Part shown: one piece after another, positions 7,607-16,550 of the stretch
How positions within the stretch are numbered: position 1 is the first letter of the stretch
How the letters are laid out: each line of letters starts with the position of its first letter
Assembly: GCA_039989475.1 (NCBI GenBank)
Contig: JBDXHU010000010.1
Location: 1 to 64,000, forward strand
DNA from: JBDXHU01 sp039989475
Lineage (GTDB): Bacteria > Pseudomonadota > Gammaproteobacteria > Pseudomonadales > Halieaceae
Length of the DNA: 64,000 nucleotides
Direction: 5' to 3'
Notes under the pieces: generated by a model
The model's input: only the letters and a program-made list of their open reading frames with translations
The model's database searches: none
Told to the model about the DNA's origin: nothing
Made by a program: the position numbers and the translations under genes

Positions 7607-8605
7607 ATGAGCGTGGACCTGAAGGGTAGGTCTTTGGTCAAGCTGCTGGACTATTCGGCCGCTGAAATCCGTTACCTGCTCGACCTGTCGAAGGACCTCA
7701 AGCAAGCCAAGTATGCCGGCAGCGAGCAAGCGCGCCTGAGCGGCAAGAACATCGCGCTTATTTTCGAGAAAGCCTCCACCCGCACCCGCTGTGCCTTTGA
7801 AGTGGCTGCCTTTGACCAGGGCGCCAATGTCACCTACATCGGTGGTGGCTCACAAATGGGCTACAAGGAGACCGTGGCTGATACGGCCCGGGTGCTCGGG
7901 CGCATGTATGACGGCATCCAGTTTCGCGGTGCCGGCCAGGCTGACGTGGAGATCCTGGCGGAGCTTGCCGGCGTGCCGGTCTGGAATGGCCTGACCGACG
8001 AATATCATCCCACCCAGGTGCTTGCGGATTTCCTGACCATGGAAGAGCATGGCCATGGCAAATCGCTGGCAGAAATCAGCTTCGCCTACCTTGGTGACGC
8101 CCGCAATAACATGGGTAATTCCCTGTTGGTCGGTGCGGCTAAGATGGGCGTGAATATTCGCCTGGTGGGTCCCGAGGCGCACTGGCCGGAGCCCGCCCTG
8201 GTGCAGGTCTGCCGCGAACTGGCCGAGGAATCCGGCGCCGAAATTGTGCTGACTGAGGATGTCGCGGAGGGCGTAGACGGTGTCGACTTCCTGTACACCG
8301 ATGTCTGGGTGTCCATGGGAGAGCCGGAGGAGGCCTGGGCCCAGCGCATCGAGCTGATGCAGCCCTACCAGGTTAACCTGGACATGATTGCGGCGACGGC
8401 CAACCCGGCGGTTAAATTCATGCACTGCCTGCCGGCCTTTCATAATGACCAGACGGTGCTCGGCGCTGAAATCGCGGAGAAGTTCGGCCTCAATGGTCTG
8501 GAGGTCAACGATGAGGTGTTCGAGTCAGACTACAACATCGCCTTTGAGGAGGCGGAGAACCGCATGCACACCATCAAGGCGGTCATGGTTGCCACGCTCG
8601 TTTAG
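7607..8605 (+). CDS. argF: ornithine carbamoyltransferase
   Basis: 332 residues. It catalyses carbamoyl phosphate plus ornithine to citrulline in arginine biosynthesis (or the reverse in catabolism). The carbamoyl-phosphate motif STRTR is at about 57-61 (EKASTRTRCAFE), with DEYHPTQVLADF mid-protein and the ornithine-side HCLPAFH near the C terminus. I chose the ATG at 7607, after AGCGAGGAA, over an in-frame ATG at 7574 because homologues start at this point. The neighbours are an Lrp-type regulator and ornithine cyclodeaminase, so ornithine is a shared substrate of this small locus. The 266 bp upstream hold no gene. Confidence 0.93.
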   Translation: MSVDLKGRSLVKLLDYSAAEIRYLLDLSKDLKQAKYAGSEQARLSGKNIALIFEKASTRTRCAFEVAAFDQGANVTYIGGGSQMGYKETVADTARVLGRMYDGIQFRGAGQADVEILAELAGVPVWNGLTDEYHPTQVLADFLTMEEHGHGKSLAEISFAYLGDARNNMGNSLLVGAAKMGVNIRLVGPEAHWPEPALVQVCRELAEESGAEIVLTEDVAEGVDGVDFLYTDVWVSMGEPEEAWAQRIELMQPYQVNLDMIAATANPAVKFMHCLPAFHNDQTVLGAEIAEKFGLNGLEVNDEVFESDYNIAFEEAENRMHTIKAVMVATLV

Positions 8606-8618
8606 CTTCCCGCCCGCT

Positions 8619-9047
8619 CTACTCGTAACTGGCGAGCAGCAGGTTGCTCTCGGTGTCGTGGACACCTTCCAGCAAACGTATCTCGCCGACGATACGGTTC
8701 AGGCTGACCAGGCTATCGGTGTTCACCTCTACCAACAGGTCCCAGTGACCGCTGGTGTGGTGGACGGCCCCCACCTCGGGTAAACCGCGCAGGCGCCGTA
8801 TCAGGGCCGCTTCCTGGTGGCTGTTCACCTCGATATACATGTGCGCCCGCACCGGGTCGGCCTCGGATTCCGGTCGCAATTTAACCGTGTAGCCGAGTAT
8901 CACGCCGTCCTGCTCCAGCCTGCGCATCCGATTCTGCACGGTGGCGCGGGAGACGCCCAATTGCCTGGCTAACTCCACCACCGGCAGGCGGGCATTTTGG
9001 CGTAATTGCGCCAGCAGGGCGCGATCCGTGCTGTCCAGTGTGCTCAT
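8619..9047 (-). CDS. Lrp/AsnC-family transcriptional regulator
   Basis: 142 residues from the ATG at 9047, beginning MSTLDSTDRALLAQLRQ. The N-terminal HTH (ELARQLGVSRATVQNRMRRL) and the C-terminal RAM/AsnC ligand-binding domain (AHMYIEVNSHQEAALIRRL, then SGHWDLLVEV) are both complete. Such proteins sense amino acids and commonly control an adjacent divergent enzyme gene, here ornithine cyclodeaminase. The 145-bp divergent spacer contains two palindromes that may be its binding sites. An upstream in-frame extension to 9317 overlaps the divergent gene and is rejected. Confidence 0.9.
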   Translation of the reverse strand: MSTLDSTDRALLAQLRQNARLPVVELARQLGVSRATVQNRMRRLEQDGVILGYTVKLRPESEADPVRAHMYIEVNSHQEAALIRRLRGLPEVGAVHHTSGHWDLLVEVNTDSLVSLNRIVGEIRLLEGVHDTESNLLLASYE

Positions 9048-9078
9048 GCTTTCCCTTTCGATTAGCCATACTGCCAAA

Positions 9079-9100
9079 TTATGCATACATAATGCGCATT
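9079..9100. promoter_or_regulatory. palindromes in the lrp-ocd divergent spacer (putative Lrp-type operator)
   Basis: TTATGCATACATAA (9079-9092) is an inverted repeat TTATG/CATAA around CATA. It abuts AATGCGCATT (9091-9100), a perfect 10-bp palindrome. Both sit about 30-55 bp before the regulator start, where an AsnC-type protein would be expected to bind. Confidence 0.5.
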
Positions 9101-9192
9101 TTGGGATCATATTTCCACACATTATTGGCTTATGGCTGGCTCTAAAGAGGAGTATTCTGACCACAATGATTAATTTGAAGGAGCATTTTGCC

Positions 9193-10239
9193 ATGACGCG
9201 CTTTATTGACGTTCCCAGTTTGGGCCAGCTCGTTAACCGGGTGGGCATGCCCGAGTTCTTCCGCGGTATGGTGGCGACCATGCGCGCCGACTTCTCCCGC
9301 TGGGAGGAGTTCGACAAGTGTGCGCGTCTTGCCAGCCACAGCGATGTGGGGGTTATCGAGCTGATGCCCGCCGCCGACGCCCAGCGCTATGCCTTCAAGT
9401 ACGTGAACGGCCACCCGGGCAATGGCCGGCATGGCCTGACCACGGTGATGGCCTTTGGTGCCCTGGCTGATGTTGAAACAGGGCTGCCGGTACTGCTGTC
9501 GGAGCTGACCTTAACCACCGCCTTTCGCACCGCGGCTGCCTCGGTGTTGGCGGCCCAGGAGCTGGCTCGCCCGGACAGTCGGGTGATGGGCATTATTGGC
9601 TGTGGTGCCCAGAGCGACTTCCAGGCAATCGCCTTCCATCACCTGCTGGGTATTGAAGAGGTCCGGGTTTTCGACATTGATCCACGGGCCACCGCCAAGT
9701 TGGTCAACAACCTGGCGGCATTTCCCGGGCTGAAAGTCACGCCAGTGAAATCGGCACAGGCGGCGGCCAGCGGTGTTGATATTCTGACCACCGTGACGGC
9801 AGACAAAAACTTCGCCACGGTGGTGACGGCGGACATGCTCAGTCCCGGCCTCCATATCAATAGTGTCGGTGGCGACTGCCCGGGTAAAACCGAGTTGCAT
9901 GTCGATGTGTTACACGCGGGCCACATTTTTGTCGAATACGAACCACAGACCCGGGTTGAAGGGGACATCCAGCAGCTACCTGAGGATTACCCGGTCACCG
10001 AGCTGGCCTGGGTAATCGATGGAACCGCCGACGGTCGCCTGCATGATAAGGATGTCACCATTTTCGATTCGGTGGGTTTCGCGCTGGAAGACTTCTCGGC
10101 GCTGAGTTATGTGAACCAGTTGGCCAGCGAGCATGATATCGGTGAGGTGGTGTCGCTGGTGCCGGATCTTGCCGACCCCCGAGACCTGTTCGCTCTGTGC
10201 GCACCGCAGTCGCCGCTGCAACAGACAGCGGTAGCCTGA
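9193..10239 (+). CDS. ornithine cyclodeaminase family protein
   Basis: 348 residues of the ornithine cyclodeaminase/mu-crystallin family, which converts ornithine to proline and ammonia using NAD. The TTAFRTAAASVLAAQELA segment and the Rossmann motif GIIGCGAQSDFQA are typical, as is the GVDILTTVTADK stretch. I chose the ATG at 9193 after GAAGGAG (9177-9183); an ATG at 9166 is possible. It is divergent from the Lrp-type gene and next to argF, so it likely diverts ornithine to proline under that regulator. Related family members act on other amino or imino acids. Confidence 0.88.
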   Translation: MTRFIDVPSLGQLVNRVGMPEFFRGMVATMRADFSRWEEFDKCARLASHSDVGVIELMPAADAQRYAFKYVNGHPGNGRHGLTTVMAFGALADVETGLPVLLSELTLTTAFRTAAASVLAAQELARPDSRVMGIIGCGAQSDFQAIAFHHLLGIEEVRVFDIDPRATAKLVNNLAAFPGLKVTPVKSAQAAASGVDILTTVTADKNFATVVTADMLSPGLHINSVGGDCPGKTELHVDVLHAGHIFVEYEPQTRVEGDIQQLPEDYPVTELAWVIDGTADGRLHDKDVTIFDSVGFALEDFSALSYVNQLASEHDIGEVVSLVPDLADPRDLFALCAPQSPLQQTAVA

Positions 10240-10246
10240 GGCTGGC

Positions 10247-11020
10247 CTAGGGGCTGCTGAAGAATTCGCGCAGGCTGTCCCAGTAGATAACCATCATGCC
10301 GATACTGTTGTGGTCCGCCTCGGGGATAATCTCGAACTGAATAAATTCCGGCTTGAACGCGGCGACCAGGCTTTCCGAGCTGGCCCGGGGTATGACGTTG
10401 TCCTGCTCCGCCAGTAGCGCCAGGGTCGGGGTTGTCAGCCCCGGGGCGATGCGCCAGGACTCAAAGCGATCCTGCAGCAACCACTTGACCGGGAATAGCG
10501 GCATCGCTTTGCTCGCCACGTTGGCAATACTGTCGTAGGGGGTGACCAGGGCCAACCTGCCCACTTCGCGTGCCGCCGCCAGGTGTACGGCAACGCCACT
10601 ACCCAGGCTGCGACCGATCAGGTCTATCCGGCCATGGTCGGCTGCGAGTTGGTCGTAAATGGCCTCCGCATCCGCAAACAGGCCTGCCTCCGAGGGCGAG
10701 CCGCTGCTGGCTCCGTAGCCCCGGTAATTCACCAGGTAGAACGTGAAGTCCGGGAAGATCGCGGCGAACATCGGAATATTTCCCGCCACGTCCTCGGCAT
10801 TGCCGCCAAAGTAAATGATGGCCTGTTCCTGGCCCGGGTTGAGTTGCCATAGCTGCAGGGTTTCCCCGGCGCTGTTAATGCGCAGGTCCCGGGCTTCAGG
10901 GTTAGAGGATTCGGGAGTGGGGTAGTAGATAAAGCCGCGCTGCATGACAAAGAGGAATACACAGGCGGCGCCATAGAGCACCAGCACCACTAGCAGGATT
11001 GAGTTGATGGTGCTGTTCAT
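10247..11020 (-). CDS. membrane-anchored alpha/beta hydrolase (BEM46/S33 type)
   Basis: 257 residues from the ATG at 11020, preceded by CGAGG. An N-terminal hydrophobic helix (ILLVVLVLYGAACVFLFVM) should anchor it to the inner membrane. The nucleophile elbow is GRSLGSG, the oxyanion segment YFGGNAED is present, and the C-terminal half keeps an Asp (LLAEQDNVI) and a His (EADHNSIG) for the triad. The family is the BEM46-like serine hydrolases, substrate unknown. It converges with ornithine cyclodeaminase and diverges from the enoyl-CoA hydratase. Confidence 0.82.
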   Translation of the reverse strand: MNSTINSILLVVLVLYGAACVFLFVMQRGFIYYPTPESSNPEARDLRINSAGETLQLWQLNPGQEQAIIYFGGNAEDVAGNIPMFAAIFPDFTFYLVNYRGYGASSGSPSEAGLFADAEAIYDQLAADHGRIDLIGRSLGSGVAVHLAAAREVGRLALVTPYDSIANVASKAMPLFPVKWLLQDRFESWRIAPGLTTPTLALLAEQDNVIPRASSESLVAAFKPEFIQFEIIPEADHNSIGMMVIYWDSLREFFSSP

Positions 11021-11132
11021 GAGAAACCTCGGGTGCGAAACCAGCGGGTGATTGACCCATGATAGCGCAGGCTGACCGGTGCCGCCGCGCGGGGATTGCA
11101 TGAGGCCTACTATCCGGTCCACACTCCCTGTC

Positions 11133-11939
11133 ATGAATACCATCCTGTTTGAAAAGCGCGGCCAACAGGCCTGGATCACGCTCAATCGCCCCGATCACAA
11201 GAACCTGATGAACGGCCCGATGTTTGTGGAACTGGTAGATGCATGGCAAGAAGTACGCGGCGATGACGATATTCGGGTTGCGGTTTTGACCGCAGCCGGT
11301 GACGAAGATTTTTGCTGTGGTGGCGACCTGGCTGAGCTGATACCCCTGTGGACCGGTGCGCGGCAGCCCGGCAACGAGATTGAAAAACGCCTGGTGGGTG
11401 ACCCATTGATTGCCGACAAGGTGATGCTCAAGGACGAGCCGATCTATAAACCCATTATCGCGGCAATCAATGGCCGCGCCCTGGGCGGAGGCACCGAGTT
11501 ACTGCAGGCCACGGATATTCGCATTGCGGCGGAGCATGCGCTGTTTGCCTTGCCGGAACCCCGCAGCGGCGTGGTGCCTGGGGCGGGCTCCATGGTGCGG
11601 CTGGCACGGCAGTTACCCTGGGCGCACGCGATGAAGATATTGTTGTCCGGCGAGCCGGTTTCCGCCACCGAGGCGCTGTCCATGGGACTGATTTCGGAGG
11701 TGGTGCCAGCCGCCGGGTTACAGCAACGGGCTGAACAGCTGGCCGACAATATCTGCCGGCAGGCGCCGCTGGCACTGCAGGCGATCAAGCGCACGGCGCT
11801 GGCAACCCATACCGCACCCTGGGCTGATGCTTTTCGTTACGAGATGGAGCAGGCGGGTGCGGTGATGATGAGCAAGGACGCCCGCGAGGGGCCCCGAGCC
11901 TTCAAGGAAAAACGCGAGCCGAAATTTCGCGGCGAGTAG
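11133..11939 (+). CDS. enoyl-CoA hydratase/isomerase family protein
   Basis: About 268 residues of the crotonase superfamily. The oxyanion-hole segments are seen at AAGDEDFCCGGDLAEL (about 50-65) and AAINGRALGGGTELL (about 109-123). The second is followed by LPEPRSGVVPGAGSMVRL, where the hydratase acidic residues lie. The start at 11133 is chosen by family length; no good Shine-Dalgarno is visible, so the N terminus is uncertain. It probably handles a beta-oxidation-type acyl-CoA, with no neighbour that points to the substrate. Confidence 0.83.
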   Translation: MNTILFEKRGQQAWITLNRPDHKNLMNGPMFVELVDAWQEVRGDDDIRVAVLTAAGDEDFCCGGDLAELIPLWTGARQPGNEIEKRLVGDPLIADKVMLKDEPIYKPIIAAINGRALGGGTELLQATDIRIAAEHALFALPEPRSGVVPGAGSMVRLARQLPWAHAMKILLSGEPVSATEALSMGLISEVVPAAGLQQRAEQLADNICRQAPLALQAIKRTALATHTAPWADAFRYEMEQAGAVMMSKDAREGPRAFKEKREPKFRGE

Positions 11940-12027
11940 GGGTATAATTGCGGGTATTCCGCTGTCATACGTGGTGTAGACAGCCGCCTGTCCGCAACAG
12001 GCACTACCAACAAACTGAGATGTGTCC

Positions 12028-14703
12028 ATGAAAGCCCTGTTTTTTGCCATCAGCCTGTCGCTGTTGGCCGCCTGCTCCATTGATTCCGAAGATAAGTCCA
12101 ATGCGTCTGTAAGCACTGCCTACGAGGCGCGCGAGCCCGGTAATTTCCTGACCGAAGCCGTCGCGAAACACCGCAAGCGAGTGGTCTCCAGTCCCGCATA
12201 CACCCTGTCGATTGATCTGGATCGCGCCCCGGGTGTATTTGGCGGGGAAGTCGATATCAATTTCACCTATAACGGTGCCGAGGCACCGCTGACCATCGAT
12301 TTTCGTCAGGGTGAGCTGCTGTCGCTGACGCTCAACGGCAAGCCGGTGGAATACGACTACAACGGCTATTTTATTACCCTGCCCGCCGGCAGTCTCAAGC
12401 GTGGCAAGCAGCAGCTAAGCGTCAGCTATGAACACCCCTATAGCCAGGATGGCTCCGGTCTCTATTACTACCAGGACCCGGAAGATGGCCGCGTCTACCT
12501 CTACACGGACTTTGAACCCTACGACGCCAACCGGCTGTTTCCCCATTTTGACCAGCCCGACCTGAAGGCTGCTTACACTCTCAGCGTGCGGGCGCCGGCT
12601 GCCTGGCAGGTGATCAGCACGACCCGGGAGAGCGAGGTGCTTGTCGACGGCGCGCACCGGGTCTGGAGTTTTCCGCCCACACCGCTGCTGAGCTCCTATG
12701 TGTTCTCACTGCACGCGGGTGAGTATGCAATGATTGAGGGTCCGGAGTTTCGCTACCCCATGCGTGTATTTGCGCGCCAGTCCATGGTTCAGTACGTGGA
12801 TGAGGACTTCTGGTTTGATATGACCAGCCAGTTGTTTGACTACTTCGATGCCTACTTTGACCTGCCTTACCCATTCCTCAAGTACGACCAGGTGCTGGTG
12901 CCGGACTACAACAGCGGGGCGATGGAAAACGTGGCTGCAGTCACCTTCAGTGAGACCTGGCTGAGCCGCGGTGAGTCTACCCGGCGCGAGCGCATGGCAC
13001 TGGCCAGCGTAATCGCCCATGAAATGGCCCACATGTGGTTTGGGGATATTACGACCATGGCCTGGTGGAACGGGCTGTGGCTGAACGAGAGTTTTGCCAC
13101 GGTGATGGCAGAGCTGGCGCTGGCCGATGGCACCGAGTTCAAGGAGACCTGGCACCAGTTCTTCATCGGCGATAAACAGTGGGCCTACTGGGAAGACCAA
13201 TTGGTCACCACCCATGCGATTGAGTTGCCGGTGAATGACACGGAAACGGCCTTCACCAATTTTGATGGCATTACCTACGGCAAGGGTGCCTCGGTGCTGA
13301 AGCAGTTAATCGCCTACCTGGGCGAGGATGTATTCCGCCAGGGTGTGCGCGATTACCTGGCTGCCAACGCCTGGTCCAATACCGAGCTGGAAGACTTTAT
13401 CGGCGCGCTGGCCCAGGCTGCTGACCGCGAACTGGACGGCTGGACCCAGCGCTGGCTCTACCAGGCGGGCCTTAATTCCATCGAGGCCAGCTACCAGTGC
13501 GAGAACGGCAAGATCAGCCAGATGAGCTTGATCCAGACCGCGCCAGAAGAGCATCCCACCTTGCGCGAACAACGTGCCGAGCTGGCACTCTACGCTTTGC
13601 AGGGTGACCGCCTCGAGTTACAGCGCTCCCTGTCGCTGCTATTCGATGGCTCCTCGACGCCAGTCAAGGAGGTCGTCGGCGACGCCTGCCCGGACTTTGT
13701 CTACCCGAATTACCGGGACCTGGCCTACATCAAGGTCGCGCTGGATACCAGGTCCATTGCCACCGCAAGCCAGTATATTAATGGCCTGGCCGATCCCCTG
13801 CAGCGCTCCATGGCCTGGTATGACCTGTATTCCATGGTCCGCGATGCGAAGCTGGACCTGACCGACTACCTGGATATTCTTGCAGCCAACCTGGCCGCGG
13901 AGCAGGATCGCAACGCGGCGTCTGATTTGCTCTGGAACCTGCGCTCCGCCATGAGTTACCTGCACATGATACCCAACGGCAAGCCATTGCTGGCTGAATA
14001 TGCGCAGCGCTTTGAAGCCTTGCTGTGGAAGTTGCTGGAAAATTCCTCCGGAGATGCGCGCCAGCAGTGGCTGGCTGCTTACATCGACACCGCCAACAAC
14101 GACGTCGCCTGGCAGCGCCTGCAGGATTTGCTGGCCGGTGATCTGGTATTGCAAGGCTTCCAGCTGGACCAGGACCAGCGCTGGAACATCGTCATGAAAT
14201 TGAGTGAACACCGCTGGCCGGGCAACGCGGAGCTGGCGAGGGCGGAATTACAGCGCGACGACTCGGCCATTGGCGAGGAGAACGCGGTTCGTGCCCAGGT
14301 GCTGTCCGCCCGCGGTGAGGGCAAGTACCTGTGGATGCAGAAGGCCATTGCGTCTGATGAGACGTTTAACCTGCGTCGCAGTCGCAGCATTGTCGGCAGC
14401 CTGTTTCCTTATAGCAGTCAGCGTGCCCTCGCTGAACCCTATGCGGTAGAAATGTTGGCGCAATTACCCGGCCTGGATGAGACCCATGATGTGGCCTTTC
14501 ACAATCGCGTGACCTCGGCCATGTTGCCACGCCTGTGCACGGCGGAGAACGTGCGGCGCCTCAAGCAGGCGGCTGAGCGTTATAAGGATCTCAATCCGGC
14601 TATTGTGCGCGGCTTGAAGGTGGCAGCCCAGCAGGACGAGCGCTGCGTGAACATTGGTCTGCGCCTGGCTGATCGTGGTGGCTCTGCCCAGGCGGCGCGC
14701 TAG
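12028..14703 (+). CDS. M1-family zinc aminopeptidase, lipoprotein
   Basis: 891 residues. The N terminus is a lipoprotein signal with lipobox LLAAC, so the mature enzyme is probably anchored in the periplasm or outer membrane rather than cytosolic as PepN is. The exopeptidase motif SGAMEN and the zinc site HEMAHMWFGD with NESFAT about 18 residues later (HExxH-x18-E) are intact. A C-terminal helical ERAP1-like half follows. I prefer the ATG at 12028 to the GTG at 12022. A TATAAT at 11943-11948 may be the -10 box. It likely trims peptides for uptake. Confidence 0.9.
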   Translation: MKALFFAISLSLLAACSIDSEDKSNASVSTAYEAREPGNFLTEAVAKHRKRVVSSPAYTLSIDLDRAPGVFGGEVDINFTYNGAEAPLTIDFRQGELLSLTLNGKPVEYDYNGYFITLPAGSLKRGKQQLSVSYEHPYSQDGSGLYYYQDPEDGRVYLYTDFEPYDANRLFPHFDQPDLKAAYTLSVRAPAAWQVISTTRESEVLVDGAHRVWSFPPTPLLSSYVFSLHAGEYAMIEGPEFRYPMRVFARQSMVQYVDEDFWFDMTSQLFDYFDAYFDLPYPFLKYDQVLVPDYNSGAMENVAAVTFSETWLSRGESTRRERMALASVIAHEMAHMWFGDITTMAWWNGLWLNESFATVMAELALADGTEFKETWHQFFIGDKQWAYWEDQLVTTHAIELPVNDTETAFTNFDGITYGKGASVLKQLIAYLGEDVFRQGVRDYLAANAWSNTELEDFIGALAQAADRELDGWTQRWLYQAGLNSIEASYQCENGKISQMSLIQTAPEEHPTLREQRAELALYALQGDRLELQRSLSLLFDGSSTPVKEVVGDACPDFVYPNYRDLAYIKVALDTRSIATASQYINGLADPLQRSMAWYDLYSMVRDAKLDLTDYLDILAANLAAEQDRNAASDLLWNLRSAMSYLHMIPNGKPLLAEYAQRFEALLWKLLENSSGDARQQWLAAYIDTANNDVAWQRLQDLLAGDLVLQGFQLDQDQRWNIVMKLSEHRWPGNAELARAELQRDDSAIGEENAVRAQVLSARGEGKYLWMQKAIASDETFNLRRSRSIVGSLFPYSSQRALAEPYAVEMLAQLPGLDETHDVAFHNRVTSAMLPRLCTAENVRRLKQAAERYKDLNPAIVRGLKVAAQQDERCVNIGLRLADRGGSAQAAR

Positions 14704-14704
14704 C

Positions 14705-14941
14705 TCAGGAGTTGTGGCTGCCGTCGCACAGCGGTTGTTTGCCGGTGGCCTTACAGCCACAGAAATAGACCGTCTTGGTACTGTCGGCTTCAAACTTCAC
14801 CGGCGTGAAGTCGGTGCCTGAGTGTGATCCATCGCAGAAGGGCTGCGTGCTGCTCTGGCCGCAGGCACACCAGAAATAGGATTTTCCCTCTTCGACGTCA
14901 ACGGCAAAGGGGGTATCGGCTGCTCGCACGGGCTCTGTCAT
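14705..14941 (-). CDS. CDGSH iron-sulfur domain protein
   Basis: 78 residues with two CDGSH-type motifs: CACGQSSTQPFCDGSH (about 25-40) and CGCKATGKQPLCDGSH (about 61-76). Each binds a labile [2Fe-2S] cluster through three Cys and one His. Tandem CDGSH proteins of this size are common in proteobacteria, and a redox or iron-sulfur role is assumed. The stop nearly touches the stop of the M1 peptidase (convergent). The ATG at 14941 gives the normal family length. Confidence 0.9.
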   Translation of the reverse strand: MTEPVRAADTPFAVDVEEGKSYFWCACGQSSTQPFCDGSHSGTDFTPVKFEADSTKTVYFCGCKATGKQPLCDGSHNS

Positions 14942-14999
14942 CACTGTTCTCCTGTTTGGCTTGCTACAGAGTAAAGACGAGAAAAGCGCTTCGGGCAAG

Positions 15000-16469
15000 T
15001 CAGGCGGCCTTGATCGCCTGGTAAGCGGCCAGCGCCGCCTGTCGTGCCTGGCGGTGGTCCACAATGGGTTCCGGGTAGTCCTGGCCCAGCGTGATCCCGG
15101 CGCTGGCAAGTATGTCGGCTGGTGCCGCGGCAGGTTCGTGCAGGTGCTTGTCGGGTAGCGCGGCAATTTCCGGCACCCATTGACGCACATAGTCACCAGC
15201 CTTATCGAACTTCTGCCCCTGTAGCGTTGGGTTGAATATGCGGAAGTAGGGTGAGGCGTCGGCTCCACTGCCCGCCACCCACTGCCAACTGCAGGCATTG
15301 CTGGCGAGATCGGCGTCCACCAGGGTATCCCAGAACCAGGCCTCGCCGGTCTGCCAGGAAATCAGCAGGTGCTTGGTAAGAAAGGAAGCCACAATCATGC
15401 GCACGCGATTGTGCATAAACCCGGTCTGCCAGAGTTCACGCATGCCGGCGTCTACAATCGGGTAACCCGTCTGTCCTCGCTGCCAGGCCTCCAGCGCCGC
15501 TGCTTGTCCCAGCCAGGGGAAGTTATCGAACAGGGGCTTGAAAGCCTGTTCAGGCAGCTGCGGGAAGTGGTGCAGCAGGTGACAGGAAAATTCGCGCCAG
15601 CCCAGTTCCGAGAGGAACTTGTTCAGTTCCTGCTCCAGTGAGGGTTGCTCCGCCATCATTGCCATGGCTGCATGCCAGATCTGGCGAGGCGATATCTCAC
15701 CGTGGTGAATATGGGCCGAGAGGCGGGTGGTGACCTCCAGCGCCGGATGATCGCGACCCTCGCTGTAGCGTGCGACGCCGCCGCGTAAAAACTGTTGCAG
15801 ACGATCGCCAGCGCCGCTCTCGCCCGGTTGCCAGAGCTCGCTCCAGTGGCTGGCCCAATCCGGTTGTTCGGGTAGCAGCTTTAGTTGCTGCAGTGTGCGC
15901 GCCTGGCAGGGCCCGCTGGCAATGTTGGCGGGTTCGGCAAAAATGCCGGCTGCTGGCGTGGCGCCAGGCATGCTCGGCTGCGGCTGGCGTCGGCAGGCCT
16001 TCCAGAAGGGGGTGAATACCTTGAAGGGCAGTCCGCTCTGGTTGGCAATCTGTTCCGGCTCAAATAACAAGCTGCCGGGGTAGCGCTTCAAGCTGCGACC
16101 ATCTGCGGACAGGGACTGATTAAGCTGCTGTTCGAGCTCTGCCGCCGCTGGTTCGTAAGCGCGGCTGCAGTAAATGTTGTGGGCGTTATTGGCTGCAGCC
16201 AGTTCTCGCAATAGTGCGCGACTGTCGCCCTGCAGCAGCAGGAGTTCGCCGCCCAGGGCCTCTATGGAAGCCGCCAGCGATGCCAGACTGTGGTGTAGCC
16301 ACCAGCGTGAGGCGGCCCCCGGCGCCCAGTCGCCAGCGCTGTCCGGGTCAAATATATAGCAGGGGATGACGGGCCGGCCGCTGGCGATTGCTGCCTGCAA
16401 TCCTGGCAGGTCTTGCAGGCGCAGATCCTGGCGGAACCAGTAGATAGTGGTTGGCGTTGATGTGCTCAT
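15000..16469 (-). CDS. phrB: deoxyribodipyrimidine photo-lyase
   Basis: 489 residues from the ATG at 16469 (MSTSTPTTIYWFRQDLRLQD, the canonical photolyase start). The N-terminal antenna-binding alpha/beta domain is followed by the FAD domain, with the signatures WQWVAGSGADASPYFRIFNP near 370 and GWREFSCHLLHHFP near 290. The enzyme repairs UV-induced pyrimidine dimers with blue light, which fits a surface-water organism. An in-frame upstream extension to 16736 overlaps the divergent DUF3604 gene and is not credible. Confidence 0.93.
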   Translation of the reverse strand: MSTSTPTTIYWFRQDLRLQDLPGLQAAIASGRPVIPCYIFDPDSAGDWAPGAASRWWLHHSLASLAASIEALGGELLLLQGDSRALLRELAAANNAHNIYCSRAYEPAAAELEQQLNQSLSADGRSLKRYPGSLLFEPEQIANQSGLPFKVFTPFWKACRRQPQPSMPGATPAAGIFAEPANIASGPCQARTLQQLKLLPEQPDWASHWSELWQPGESGAGDRLQQFLRGGVARYSEGRDHPALEVTTRLSAHIHHGEISPRQIWHAAMAMMAEQPSLEQELNKFLSELGWREFSCHLLHHFPQLPEQAFKPLFDNFPWLGQAAALEAWQRGQTGYPIVDAGMRELWQTGFMHNRVRMIVASFLTKHLLISWQTGEAWFWDTLVDADLASNACSWQWVAGSGADASPYFRIFNPTLQGQKFDKAGDYVRQWVPEIAALPDKHLHEPAAAPADILASAGITLGQDYPEPIVDHRQARQAALAAYQAIKAA

Positions 16470-16550
16470 GTTGAGGATACGCAGCGCACGACATCCCGGT
16501 TCTCTGTCTATACTTAAACAAGACATGCAAGCAGACCTGGAGATGTAAGG

